64,000 nt of DNA from Nymphaea colorata (lineage: Eukaryota > Streptophyta > Magnoliopsida > Nymphaeales > Nymphaeaceae): positions 22,399,716-22,463,715 of the forward strand of contig NC_045144.1 in assembly GCF_008831285.2 (NCBI RefSeq), read 5' to 3'. Below the pieces are notes generated by a model. That model searched no databases, was not told the origin of the DNA, and saw nothing but the letters and a program-made list of their open reading frames with translations. A program made the position numbers and the translations under genes. The stretch's first letter is position 1, and each line of letters starts with the position of its first letter. Positions 1-12,974 of this stretch are shown here, piece after piece.

Positions 1-299
1 TGGTGGCGCTACCTTGACAAATGTCCGTTTTGCCCATGAACATTAGAAAGCCTCATGAACTAAAGAATTGCCTAAAACAAATTCAATTGGGATAATTTGC
101 ACTTCTAGGAGTCTTCACACGTTCTTAGAGTTAGCCTACCAACTGTCAGTTAGCTCAAAACAGCTCACTCTAACCCAAGAGAGCTCACTAAACCATATTG
201 CCTACCATTCATAAATTATCAAGACATTCTTAAACCTCTTTGAGTTTGGATGACATCAATGCCACCTAACACAAATTTGATTTACTTTAAGTTTTATAA

Positions 300-2125
300 T
301 CCATATTCCAGTTCTAGGTAGAGATGCCGAATTTCACATTGTCACTCTTTCAGCTATTTAGCAGGATATGCAATCAATTTGAGCTCAGCTAGATCTAGTC
401 AGCCCCATCGAGCTAGAATCATACTCTTTAGTGCTCCATCGACGTATCTTTAGTGCAATTTCAGTTTCACTATCCACAGATTAAGCTCAATCACAATTTT
501 AAAGATCCATTAAATGCTGTCCAGTTCCAAACATGATACTCAGTGTGCAGCTCAACTTCCTTGCTCAATTCTGTTCAATCACAAGATCGATTTTTACAAA
601 TTATTGGTTGATTTGCAACCAAATTTGCTTACCAGATTATTTATGAGCTCAGTTTGGGTTGATGTGCCCTAAATGATGTTTTTCCAAATTGTACTTTATG
701 TTGTTTGCATAATGAGCCATTTCCATACCAGTTAATTTTTATAAAATGTAATTTTGGATGGCCCAATGAGAAAATTTTGGATGGCTCAATAGCTTGACCT
801 CCAATGGGGTTCTGCTAGACTGTTCACACAGGCCTCAGATACCAGTTTTTATGCCAAGAGTAAAATTATCCTTTCTAATACATGCATTAATTCTTATAAA
901 CCTAAGTTCTATGTCACATGCACATAAGTAAAAATCATGCATAAACATAGGGACTTGTTTTTGAACCTAGTAGGTCCATGCCTAGCTGAAGATATTTTGA
1001 AGTTGGAACTAGGATTGAGGCAGTTGAAGCCTAGTTCAGTGGGGTTGTGAGTAGGGTTGTGAATAGCTGCGCCTACGCTGAACTTAGAACTTGGTTTGTC
1101 TTGAGCCAGGCTGAATTAAAATTAGTATGAGCCTATCCTTAATCAAACCTAGTCTGAACGAAGACCTTGGCCTGGCCTAGGTCATCACGAACTACACCCA
1201 ATATGCCCAAGCCCACCAAGGCCTAACTGAGCCTGGCTAGAACATGCCACCTACTAGATATCAATGTAGATCCTGTATCATCATCTTTCATATCTATAAC
1301 ATGTACTTTTTCATATACAAATCTGTAACCAGATTTCCTGCCATTTAGGGAACATGAGGGCATCCTTAGATCTGGCTAAGCTCAAGTTAAGCTCAATGCA
1401 ACCTAACTTAACCCTGATTAAAATTGAGTTCTAGAAGCCAGACTTCATTTCTAGGTTGAGATGTATGATTTCACAGTGTCAATCTCTCACTTACTTGTTA
1501 AGATCCAATATCAACTTGAGTTCAACCAGAGCTAGTCATCCCACACCAAACTGGACTCATATTCGTTAGTGTTAGATCTAAGTGTGTTTAGCTCAATGCT
1601 AGTTCATTCTTCCTTAACAGAGTTCAATCGCAACTTCACATATTCATTAAGCATTGTCTAGTTCTAGACATGGCACTCAACATAGCTCAACTTTTGAGTA
1701 TAATTTTGATGAATCATGGTATTAATTTTTTAGTTTTTTTGTTGTTTTGCAATCATAATGCTTCACCAGAGCACTTTCGAGCCTAGTTTGGGTTGATATG
1801 CTCCAAGTCTTGTTTTTCAATATTGCCCTTTATATTGTCAACACAAAAGAGCCATTTACAAACCAGTCAATTTAAAAAATGTAATTTTGGATGGGTAAAT
1901 AAGAGATTTTCGAACTAAAACTTGGCATGCTCCTAAAGCTTAACTCAATCCATGATGGAGTGCAGCCAGACTGCCCATAGGCCTCAGAACCTAGTTTTTT
2001 TATTCAGGGGTAAAATTATCCTTCTTCGATGCAATGCATGTTTTATTTCTTCGCAACCCTCAGTTCTACGTTTCATACACATAAGTACAGGTTATTCATG
2101 AATGTAAGAACCTATTAATAAAACT
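300..2125. repeat. Diverged direct duplication, units of about 0.7 kb
   Basis: Two diverged direct copies lie at about 300-960 and 1428-2125. Shared landmarks in the same order include the string TAATTTTGGATGG (near 750 and 1880), TAAAATTATCCTT (near 860 and 2010) and CACATAAGTA (near 920 and 2078). The roughly 470 bp between them (960-1428) is unrelated and rich in AGCCTGGC-like words. No coding potential is seen. It may be part of an old transposon, but no ends were found. Confidence 0.6.
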
Positions 2126-2186
2126 AGTGGGTCCATGCCTTCCTGAACCTACTTCCATAAAACTAGTGGGTCCATGCCTTCCTGAA
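2121..2186. repeat. 39-bp tandem duplication
   Basis: A 27-bp segment beginning AAACTAGTGGG occurs at 2121-2147 and again, identical, at 2160-2186. A related, less exact copy lies near 967-990, so this word belongs to the older duplication around it. Confidence 0.85.
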
Positions 2187-2189
2187 ACG

Positions 2190-3640
2190 GCCTTTTTACC
2201 AAAATGTTGCTCATTTTAGGTCTGTTCTAGTCTTGGTTTTAGAAGCTTGCGTTAGGGGCTCAAGTTAAGCACTTAGCCGCTCTTGGCTAAGTCTTGAGGC
2301 TAACTCTTACACACGCTATAGGATAGTATTTGTCAGAAACACTATTGAGGTTTTAGAAGCTTGCGTCAGGTTTGGGGCTCAAGTTGGTATTTGTCTTCTC
2401 TTTCTCCTTCTTCATTTGTTTTGCTTTATGTCTCCTTGTGATAAGTTTACATGTGCTTGGGGTAGACTATTTTCTTGTGCTATGTAGTTTGCTTTATATT
2501 GCTATGCATAGGATATCTTACTTTATACTGCATGGCTTACGATACTTTGTTTACTCATTTACTAGATAGATTTAAGTTTAAGTCTCTAGGTTAGGATCTA
2601 AAAGTCAGTTGTCTCCTTTTTCCATTTCTTTCTATTTCAGTCCCTTTATTTTAGTTTATATTGATTTTTTGCGTGAATTATATAGTGTATTTCCTTATAA
2701 TGTTTAGAATAAGGCATGCGTCTGCACTTGATTTAAATAAGCAACATGACATGTACATCTTGCACGCACCTCTATCTATAAGAAAGCCACATCCATTTGG
2801 ATCAATATTATACCTTGTTGATAGTTGTCCAAGCATGTGAAAACCCTTAACTTAGCCTAGCCTCCAAAATAACACACTTTATAAATCATAGCTTTCATAA
2901 ATGAATTTCAAAACAAGTCCCTTTCTCCATGTCAGTTTTCAAAATTCCTTGGTCACATGTGTCTAAGGCCCAACCATAGAATGTCCCGTGTATGTCTTCT
3001 AAGGCTTTGCCAAGGCCACCCATGGAACCAGGTCAATTGAGCCACCCATGTTCTTAAACCTAGGTTGAGCCTCCATCTAAACCTTAAGTTTAATGTAGAT
3101 TAAAGCCTCTACCTCAAGCCCTTCACACAGACCTAAACTTAGGAGATCTTACATGGAACAACCAATGGATTTGGATTTAACCAATCTGGATCAAGGATCT
3201 CAACGAGTTGGATTTGGATTTTAAAATCCTAGACTATGACTAGATCCGAATAATGGTCAAATTCAAATCACTATAACCTATATCTCGATCTTATGAAATT
3301 TGGTTCTCATATATTTTAGATCTTAAAAATGGAACTATGATGATATAATAACTTAGATCTTGGAGCCTGAAACATGATATTGGATCTTAGATTTGGATTT
3401 TGATCACATAACCACCATTTCCCAGTCTATGATGCAAAATGTAAAAACGTTGCATGTAAATAGCTCGCAAACCAACAATGCCTAAATTCAACCGTCCTTT
3501 TAGTTTAAGCAGCATCAGAGGTGGCCAAAGCATGCATCATTTTCTTTGTTGGTCGAGTATTTATGGAAACTACAATAGGGTCATCCTTGGTGCAAGATAC
3601 TCTTAGTGTGCATGGTTCACAACAAGCTTTGAAGAATAAG
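2190..3640. other. Non-coding stretch, nothing recognised
   Basis: AT-rich sequence with no supported gene. A second small duplication is visible: the word TTTTAGAAGCTTGCGT occurs near 2239 and again near 2352. Open frames here are short and show no family motif. Confidence 0.5.
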
Positions 3641-4450
3641 GTTCAAAATAATGATTATTATTTCGTAGTGAGTTTGGCAACAAATACATGTTACCTATTC
3701 TACCTACGGTTACAGCTGCTTCTTTGCCAATGTTAACTTTACTTGAGTCAGAACACTTAGTATGATCCTCATATTATTGGATTATTTCTCAGCTGTCATA
3801 TGGTGGCATGCTTTGGTGCCAGCATATAAAGTAAGATCATAAGAGGTATACACAGACAATGTTGCAAACACCTTATGTATAAGTAATGAATTGGGCAACA
3901 AATAAAAGGCCTTAATATATATGGGGCACATGAATAACATTTCTTACTGTAAAGTAGGGAGTGTTAAAATCCATATTACTTATTCTGGCGATGGTTAAGG
4001 CTGCTCCAACACCAATGGTAATTTTATTTGACTCAAAATGCTCAGTTTGATCCTTACTATTGTTGGGTTATTCCTCAATTGTCATATAGTGGGATGCTCT
4101 CGTGTCCCATAGATCATAAGAGGCATCCATAGATCATGTTGCAAACACCTAGGTGTGTCATAACATTGGTACCTTGTATGTTTTTTGCAACCACAAGATT
4201 GACTATAGGATTTTTGTTGGAACCAGCAAAATTTTGATTTCTCAGCTTAGATGAATTTGACCTTTAGTTATTATAGCTATTATTGAAGTTGGGTCAATTT
4301 TAGCTGTTTTAATTTGAAGGATAGTTGTTATTGAAGTGTTTGCACTCTCTACCATGGTTATTTGTTCTACCATGTTTGTTAATTTGAGGAAAAAATGCAA
4401 CAATCAGTTGTCTAAAGTTTCTTGCTTAAAAGAGTATAGAGGAACTTGTC
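3640..4450 (-). mobile_element. Ty1/copia gag-protease relic, partly duplicated
   Basis: This matches, at DNA level and in the same orientation, the gag zinc-knuckle/protease part of the copia relic at about 50160-50720. Shared landmarks include GGTTAAGGCTGCTC near 3993 and 50280, and ACCATGGTTATTTGTTC near 4352, which corresponds to the block near 50655. A block of about 190 bp is present twice, near 3690-3880 and 3970-4170, offset by 285 bp. Frames are broken throughout. No LTR is recognised. Confidence 0.6.
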
Positions 4451-4500
4451 TTTCTGGGTTGATAGGCAAGCTGTATATTTTAGTCAACGAGATATGGTTG

Positions 4501-4539
<39 letters not shown>
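4501..4539. repeat. (TA)n microsatellite
   Basis: About 19 TA units directly before the 205-bp tandem array. A shorter TA tract at about 4698-4719 lies inside the first repeat unit. Confidence 0.95.
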
Positions 4540-4540
<1 letters not shown>

Positions 4541-5310
4541 CGGAGCTTATGTCACACTTCAATCATTGACAACCATATGTTCACTTTAGATATCTTAAAT
4601 AATGTTATTCATACATATCGACAAATGATAACCTAATTGACCTATATATGCATACCAAACTTATGTTTACGTTCGAGCAGTGATAATACTACTCATATAT
4701 ATATATATATATATATATTCATATGATTTTCATATGTGCACAAGCAACCTGAGATAATGGTGCTTATGTCACATTTCGATTATTGACAGCCATATGTTCA
4801 CAATAGATCTTAGATAACATTATTGATACGTATCAATAAATGACAACCTAATTGATGTGTATATCCATACCAAGCTTATGTTCACGTTTGAGAAGCAATA
4901 ATACTGTTCATACATATATATACACATAGGTTTTCCATATGTGCACAATGGATTAGAGATAACAATACTTATGCCACATTTCAATCATTGACAAACATAT
5001 GTTCACATTAGATCTTAGATAATGTTATTGATACGCATCGATAAATGATAACCTAATTGACGTGTATATCCATATCAAGCTTATGTTCATATTTGAATAG
5101 CGATAATACTACTCATACATATATATACACATATAGTTTCAATATGTGCATAATCGATCAGAGATAACAGTACTTATGTCACACTTCAACCATTGACAAC
5201 CATATGTTAACATTAGATTGAAGATAACGTTAGTCATATGTCTCAATAAATGATAACCTAATTGATGTGTATAACCATAATAAGCTTATGTTCATGTTTG
5301 AGCATAAAAT
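4541..5310. repeat. 205-bp tandem repeat, nearly four units
   Basis: The landmark (G/A)CTTATG(T/C)C begins at 4545, 4762, 4967 and 5172, giving steps of 217, 205 and 205 bp. The longer first step is explained by an expanded TA tract near 4700. Units share ordered words such as CCATATGTTCAC, GATAACCTAATTGA and AAGCTTATGTTCA. The fourth unit is incomplete and ends near 5310. No coding potential. Confidence 0.9.
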
Positions 5311-5327
5311 AATGCATTCAGCTATAC

Positions 5328-6000
5328 CAATTGGTTATCTGAAAGGGAACAACACGCAATGTGTACTATCTCCTGTTGTTTCTAACACCCATTCGGTTGC
5401 ATTTAATGATGATATCAATTGTTGTAGCTGCATTAAATAAACGTAGTCAATAACAAACAACATAGAACATCCAAGTAACATTCTTCTACACTATTGCATG
5501 TTCATCAACAACACAAAAAATAGAAATGTACTATTGTGATATGTACTGTCACTTGCAGGCATTAAATGTGGCATGGCTGGAACAATTTGGACTATATTCA
5601 TAAATAAAGGAGGGGCAGCGGGTAAGCACAAACGAATAATAAGAAAATATAAACACTTTTTTTACTGGTTATCAGTTGCCTATCTCACATGCCATCGGCT
5701 ATGTAGCAATTGCTTATATCAGAGGGAACAACGTGCGATATGTACTATCATCTGTTGTTTCTGATACCCATTCGACTGCATTTTAATGAAGCCATTAATT
5801 GTTGCAGTTGCATCAAATGTACATAGTCGATGACACACAATACACACCTGAGCAACATTTCTCTACACTATCACGTGTTCATTAGCAGCACGAAAAATGA
5901 AAACGCACCACTGTAATATGTATTGTCGCATGCGATTGTATTAAATGTAATTTGTCGTGAACAATTTGGACTACATTCATAAATTCACGAGAGACAACAG
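5328..6000. repeat. 379-bp tandem duplication
   Basis: A block beginning CAATTGGTTAT at 5328 recurs in diverged form at 5707. Both copies carry GGGAACAAC, then CTGTTGTTTCT, then CATAGTCGATGACA-like words, and end near AACAATTTGGACTA (5580 and 5960). It directly follows the 205-bp array. No gene is supported. Confidence 0.8.
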
Positions 6001-6814
6001 ATAATATCCTGTTTCAGAAGGGGATGTCAATGAAGGAGAAAAGTAATTTGTTCAGTGATAATTTACATAGGATTGTTCATGACCTCAGCCCAAAAGAATG
6101 AATTAGCAATATCATAAGTCGTGTCTCATTAATACCACCATTAGGAAATATAGTAGGTGGATCATTTATATAGTTTGTATTCTCCTCACAGTTTTTCCAA
6201 GTGCTGCATTCTCAGTCCTGCTGTCATGATAGTTTAGTTTTTTGAAATACATTTATAGCTTGCTTGACCTAGAAATTCTTTGTGCTCTTCTATCATGTTG
6301 TACATTGTGTAGTCTGTCGAATGCCCTTCAGTTGTGTTTTTGTGCATGCTAAAAATATGCTTCCCAACCCTTTGCCAAACTTGTTTGAAGTAATTCTGCT
6401 TCCATCCTTGTGGGAAGAGTGCCATCATTGGGTATTATACATTCTCGACATGCAGAACAAATCTTGTTTATACTACAATTGAATCCAAATGCATGGACCA
6501 ATACTGCATGATTTGTAGTTCGTGAAAGAATTCTTATAGGGTCAGTGCAGAATCAACATGATTTAGTGGCACTTTTTCCATAGGAAGGAAGCTCCCTACC
6601 AAAATAACTATTACTATTATGGTGTTTTCGTCATCAAATACACATAAAAAATTTACAATGGTAGCGGACCTGTTTTTTCACAAGATATTGTACCACATCT
6701 CATAAAAAGCTATGTGATGACTTGGTGGAGTACATTACATCACAGGCCTCGCTAACAAGGCCAAACTAGACGACGAAGAAGAAAACAGAAACCATTGACA
6801 TTGACAATGTAGAA
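6001..6814. other. Non-coding stretch before the satellite
   Basis: Two overlapping frames of about 65 codons lie on opposite strands at 6234-6482. Neither carries a motif I recognise and they are shadows of each other. Nothing else is seen. Confidence 0.4.
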
Positions 6815-9650
6815 TGTATAAAACTCAAACAAAACATAATGCGACAAAGACAGTGCATGGACTAAATTTATGAAAAAAAAACATTCGCTATGAGGGGATA
6901 AGCAGTATGAGAAAACAGATTGTAATAATGAATGACATGATTGTTTTACGAGATAATGAAATTAAATGCAACAACGACATTATATGAATTGGTTTTACAA
7001 TAACAACATGTTTACCAAAAAACAATAGGCCATCAGACAAAACAAATTATGATAACATAACTACATGATTTATTTTACAATACTTTCAAATAAATTTGTG
7101 TTTAGAGGGATACAATAAACACTCCGAACAATTAAATGCAACAATAATTGCATAGACTGGTTTTGCAATAGCAACATGTTTACCAAGAGCGATATTTACT
7201 ACAACAAAAAAAATCATGCGACAATGCAACTACAGGACTCGTTTTATGATACATTGAAATAAATTCGTGTTTACATGAATGTGATAAGCACTTGGAAAAA
7301 TAATATGCAACAACGAAACTATATGGATTGGTTTTACGATAACAACACGTTTAATAAGAGGAGATATTTACTACGACAAAAAAAATCATGCGATAACGTA
7401 ACTATAGGATTCTTTTTACGGTACACTCAAATAAATTCATGATTATAAGGATGCAATAAGCTGAAAAAATTAAATGCAATAATGACATTGTATAGACTAG
7501 TTTTACGATAAAAAAATATTTACTTAGAGAGGATGAACACTCAAAAAAATTAAATACAACAACGGCACTGTATGGATTGGTTTTACGATATCAATGCATT
7601 TATTGAGAGGCAATATTTACTACTACAAAAACTCATGCCACAATGCAACAGCAGGATTCGTTTTACAATACACTCAAATAAATCTGTATTTACACGGACA
7701 CAATAAACATTTGAAAAAATTAAATGCGACGATACTATATAGACTGATCTTATGATAAAAATGTGATTACTAAGAAGTAATAAGCAGTCAGATATAAGAA
7801 ATTGCGATAACGGAACTGCAGGCCTCGTTTTACAATATACTCAAATAAGTTCGTGTTGACAAGGACATGATAAGCACTCAAAAAAAATTTAATGCAACAA
7901 TGACACTTATGGATTGTTTTACAATAAGAACACATTTACTAAAAGGTGATATTTACTACAACACTAAATGTGTGCAATAATGCAACTGCAGGATTCATTT
8001 ATGATACACTCAAATAAATTTGTGTTTACGAGGACGTGAAAACACTTGAAACAATTAAATGCAACAATGACATTGTATAGACTGGTTTTACGATAACAAG
8101 ACATTTAGTAAGAGGCGATAAGCAGTTTGACAAAACAGATTGCGATAGAGCAACTTCAGGATTCTTTTTACAATACACTCAAATAAATTTGTGTCTACAA
8201 AGATGCAATAAGTACTCAAAAAAAATTAGCGAGACAATGACACTGTATGAACTTGTTTTACGATAACAATGCATTTACTAAAAGACAATATTTACTATGA
8301 CAAAAGATCATGTGATAACACAACTATAGGATTCGTTACTATACACTAAAATAAATTCATGTTTACAATTAAATGTGATGATGATACTTATGTATTGGTT
8401 TTACAATAACAGGGTATTTACTAAGAGGTAGCAATTGGACAAAACAGATTTTGATAATACAACTATAGGATTCGTTTCACGATACATTCAAATAAATTCA
8501 TGTTTACAAGGACACAATAAACACTTGAAAAAATTAAACACGACAATGACACTATATGGCCTGGTTTTTTTATAACAATGCGTTTACTAAGACACGAGAC
8601 TATGACAAAAAAATCATGTGTAATGCAACTATAGGATTCGTTTTACGATACACTCAAATAAATTCATGGTTACAAGGATGCGATAAGCAATTAAAAAAAT
8701 TAAATGCGACGACACTATATGGATTGGTTTTACGATAAAAAGACATTAAATAAGAGTAGATAAGCACTCAAAAAATTTTAAATGCAACAACGACATTGTA
8801 TAGACTTGTTTTACGATAAACTCAAATAAATTCGTGTTCATAAAGATGTGATAATTACTCAAACAAATTTAATGCGACAATGACACTATGTGGATTGGCT
8901 TTAAGATAAAAACGTGTTTATTGAAAGACAATATTTACTACGACAAAAAATTATGCGATAACACAATTGTTGGATTTGTTTATGATACACTACAATAAAT
9001 TCGTGTTTATAAGGGCGTGATAGGCACTCAAGATAATTAAATACAAAAATGACACTGTACTGGTTTTATGATATCAAGGTATTTGCTAAGAGGCGATAAA
9101 TAGTTGGACAAAACAGATTACGATAACGCAACTATAGGATTCTTTTTATGATACATTCAACTAAATTTTTTATTTACAAGTACGTAATAAGCACTCAGAA
9201 AAATTTACTATGACAACAATATTGTATGGACTAATTTTACGATAACAATGCGTTTACTAGGAGACGATATTTACTATGACAAAAAATCATGCGATAATGT
9301 AACTGCTGGATCGTTTCGTGATACACTCAAATAAATTTGTGATTACAAGGATGCGATAGACACTCGAAAAAGATTAAATGTGACAACATTATATTGATTG
9401 GTTTTACGATAACATGGTGTTTACTAAGAGGCGATAAACAGTCGAACAAAACAGATTGTGATAACGCAATTGCAGGATTCATTTTACAATACACTCAAAT
9501 AAATTCGTGTTTACAAGGACATGATAAGCACTTGAAAAAATTTAATGCCACAAGGACACTGTATGAACTTGTTTTACGATAAAAATGTGCTTAGTAAGAG
9601 GTGATAAGCAGTCAGACAAAACAAATTATGATAATGAAATATTAATGCAT
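6815..9650. repeat. 168-bp satellite array, about 17 monomers
   Basis: The landmark ACTCAAATAAATT recurs near 7254, 7430, 7672, 7840, 8008, 8176, 8344, 8486, 8652, 8819, 8988, 9154, 9324 and 9492, mostly 166-169 bp apart. Each monomer has two related halves of about 90 and 80 bp. Both open with GG(A/C)T(C/G)GTTTTACGATA and later contain GCGATAAGCA. Monomers come in two types by their second half. Type A has GCAGTxGxACAAAACAGATT (near 7781, 8122, 8430, 9101, 9438, 9608). Type B has TATTTACTACGACAAAAAATC (near 7192, 7364, 7612, 7949, 8288, 8931, 9267). From about 7610 to 9440 the two types largely alternate. Irregular steps near 7430-7672 and 8344-8486 mark indels. Monomer length is nucleosome-sized, as in many plant centromeric satellites, but location cannot be read from this window. 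Confidence 0.92.
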
Positions 9651-9745
9651 TTACGAGAAATAATATTAACTTATTATCAAACATTGTTATGAACAAAAGA
9701 ATATTGTTTGTATTCCATAAATAAAATAGGATTCAAAAAATAAGA

Positions 9746-12110
9746 TTATTCTCGATCACGTCGTGACAAGAACTTCTTCAACTCAGAAATTTCCCTAGTC
9801 AAATCTGCAACATGATCAATTAAGTGTTTATTGTTGTGACCAATCTCTCTTCCACTAGGTGGTTAGGACACCCAGCTGCAGTCTCCGCATGGTCCTGGCG
9901 TCCTTTACTTCTATTCTCCCTACCCATATGATCTTGGCACCATTTATTGGTGAACTCCCTCTAAGCTGCATTCGTCGTTCAAGATGATGATGATGATGTT
10001 GTTGTGGATGACGATCCAAATTGGGGCACATCTTAATAGATTTTAAGTACTTGATAATGAACTACATTCCAATACTGCTCCCGGTACCCTGGTGCAAACC
10101 CCTTGCTATTGTAAACAATGACAACTTCACCACCATGACACCAGTTGTGGATCTCTTTTTGAAACAACAATTGCGAGTCAACTCCAGCCCTAAAAGCACT
10201 CTTGGTTCTTTAATCTCTTGTAGGGATGGGGTGGCTGCAGAATTGAGTGGACAAGACCACGCTACAAGAGGACTCAGCTTCCATGCCGCATTTCTACTTA
10301 GTTCATGTAGAACAACCATAGGTCTCTGCATGATACAAAAGCTTTTATGATAATCTAATCATTGGTGTCACCACCAATGTCTGATCTAAACAACACTTTA
10401 CACATAAAAATGGAATAATCATCACAACAGTATGAAACATTATTTGGTATACATACTCGAGTCATCTAAGATTCGATATGATTGACCTGAATGACTATGC
10501 ATCGTTGTAATCTCTGGGATTGATATCTCTCCACTATGCATGTAATGGAAAAACATTTAGAAATGGACACTCCACAGTGGGTCTAATACAAGGTATGTGC
10601 TCCCACATCCAGAACTAGAGACAAAACACAAATACAGATATTATAAAGTGATAGATAATTCTTTTTACATATAAATGTTACATGATGGAGATACTATTCA
10701 TACATGTGGCAACAACCAACATCCACCCATCAATGCATCCCTGTCCTTAAATCATTACAGCTGGCTATACAAATGCGCTAGCATAGCTGCCCCCATGCAT
10801 AGCGGTGAATCTCATCTACAACTTTCAAAAAGTGGATATACCGCCAGCTTATACGTAAGCATGAATTGTTACTAAATAGACACACGCCAAATAAATATAT
10901 AAGAAAGAACCTCAATGCTTGGTCTGCTTCTTGCGAAGGTACATGATGCTTTGCATGCTATCATTTATTCTATAGTCTTGAAACAACAAATGGCATCAAT
11001 TTCCCCAAAGGATACAACTTTCTTAAACTTCAAATCTGTCAATTCTAGGAGGTTGTTGCTCTTCCTTATCAAGCTGTACCTCGACGTCCCGACCACAGGT
11101 TTTCATGGGTTCTTAGATGCAATAGCTTAGCAACGTCTTCTAGCATCATCTTGAATCCATCAAAGACAAATGTGTTTATCTGAGAATCTCACTTCTATGC
11201 CAGGCATACAAGGGCCCCATTGGAGTTTCATTGCGCCATGAGAAAATAACCTTGATAATTGCATTCTCATCAATCTCTGCTTTTAGATGTCCGACTGAAC
11301 TTCATACCAATCAACGACTAACTGCCATTGGTAGAGTTTACATTCCTGCAATAGAAATACCAGTGTCAAAAACATTATCCGGCACGAAAACTTTAGTTAC
11401 AAATAATTGAATAAATGACATAGATTACTTATACCAATGCCACACAATCGCCTTCTTTTCTTCCCAACTATCTCCACCACTTCTGCATCAAAATCATGTT
11501 TTCTCATTTGCCTATAACTTCTAATTTTTAGTAGAGGTACAGTCTGCACATTTAACACTAATCCCTCTCCTTCATCTAACAATAGATTCTCCTCATCATT
11601 GTCCTTCTCCCCTACATTCTTTGCCTCCAGAGTCACACCCCTTTCGCCACCTCCTCTTGTTGAAATCCAATCTCTCATCCTTTCTCCATCTTCACAGCCT
11701 GTCCCTTCATTTCCGCTACATCCTCCTGCTCAAGTCCCTCACCCCCTACATTGTCTTTCAACGTGGCCTGTCCTTTCGTGTCCACCACCTCCTTCTACTC
11801 AAATTATTTCTCCCCTACATTGTCCATCTTTGTGGCATCTCTTTTCATTCTCTTCACCTCCTCCTCCTCTTTTTCTTTCATGTCTTCCTTCTCCTTCTTT
11901 ATGACATGCTCTATTTCGTGTGACATATGCTCTGTTGCAATGACAACTTCATCCTCTTTCCATTCTGCCAAAACATCATACTCACCTATCATTCTATCTT
12001 TTTCTAAGTTTTTTATATTTATTTGAATGTCTAGGTCGGCTTCATCCCATTTGACATCGAATAATGGACGCTCAGTGTCATATTCCTTGGTATTGATTGA
12101 AGTAGACATT
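9746..12110 (-). pseudogene. Broken gene with acidic repeats, family not recognised
   Basis: Coding-like segments run on the minus strand. A start at 12109 opens a 101-codon, highly charged frame (Glu/Lys-rich near its end) that stops near 11804. Past that stop an imperfect repeat of about 20 residues continues (KGQA and NVGEK words). It joins a second frame at 11678-11397 containing DFDAEVVEIVGKKRRR. Further downstream are broken segments: WQLVVDWYEVQSD near 11330, HNWCHGGEVVIVYNSKGF near 10150, and a final coiled-coil-like end DLTREISELKKFLSRRDRE with a stop at about 9746. Stops and frameshifts lie between all of them. The layout resembles a transposon-encoded protein of plants, but I cannot assign a family. 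The CT-rich plus-strand frames at 11599-12026 are its antisense. Confidence 0.4.
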
Positions 12111-12974
12111 GTTGATCTACAACAAGCAAAAAAATGATATCAGATAATGAAATAACAAAGCTATATAGAGTTAGAGATAAACAAACAGATATAAGACATT
12201 GAAATAATGACGCATGTATATACTACATATCAAAAACAAAAGGATATGAGATAATGTTGTTATTTCATTATTTCACCTCCTTATGTTTCCCTTCTACAAT
12301 ACATACGCAGTTGTTATTTCATTATCTAACCTCTTTCTGTTTCTCTTCTACAATGTATGAACTAATAAAGTGCGAGACCAACCTAAAAATAATAGTCTAT
12401 ATCTATCATCGACAAGGATAATAGATCCAGCAGTCGTCTTTACGCTTGCTTTGACAGACGCTATTTGGCCGATGACAATAATTTTTGCTAACAAGGATGA
12501 TAAGCGCACCTTAAGAATGAGAACTCCCTTTGGAATAAGAGAACCTAGTAGTAGCCTCCTCAAAATCCAAAAGACATCCATAAAGTTGCTTCGACCGATG
12601 CTCTTCAACCAACGACGAGAACCACTCCGACGAGGACGAGAAGTGCTACCTACGATCGATAACTCCATTTGCTGCGAACATTTGAAGCATTATAAAGACA
12701 CCTCTGCTCCATGACCAATAAACTTCCTTTAACTTTTTCACATACGAGCTTCTCGCATCATTCTCACCATCCATCTTGGGACGCACACTTTTCGAAAAGC
12801 CATTTTTCCGCACCAAAGGGTACGTTTGAACAACAACAGCCTTACGTATGAGCTAGTTGCATCATTCCCACCATCTACCAAGGGTCATTAGTGTCTATCA
12901 AGTTGACCAGCCGATTTGCCTTCAACCCACCTTGCCGATTTGGCTTCCGAGTTAATGTTTGGGACAAGTGGCTG
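12110..12974. other. Non-coding stretch with small duplications
   Basis: A 54-bp duplication starts at 12256 and 12310 (GTTGTTATTTCATTAT). A second, diverged one of about 106 bp is near 12740 and 12846 (GCATCATTC-CACCATC words). Overlapping frames on both strands at 12348-12714 have no recognisable domain. They may be upstream remains of the broken gene at 9746-12110. Confidence 0.4.

Noticed and set aside
1052-1250. TAGGGTTGTGAATAG resembling a hAT end
   Set aside because: No matching inverted end and no 8-bp duplication found.
6815-9650. CRISPR-like regularly spaced repeats
   Set aside because: The units are contiguous 168-bp satellite monomers without unique spacers, in a plant genome.
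11599-12026. Overlapping Ser/Pro/Phe-rich frames on the plus strand
   Set aside because: They are the antisense of a CT-rich strand that encodes an acidic, repeat-bearing protein remnant on the other strand.
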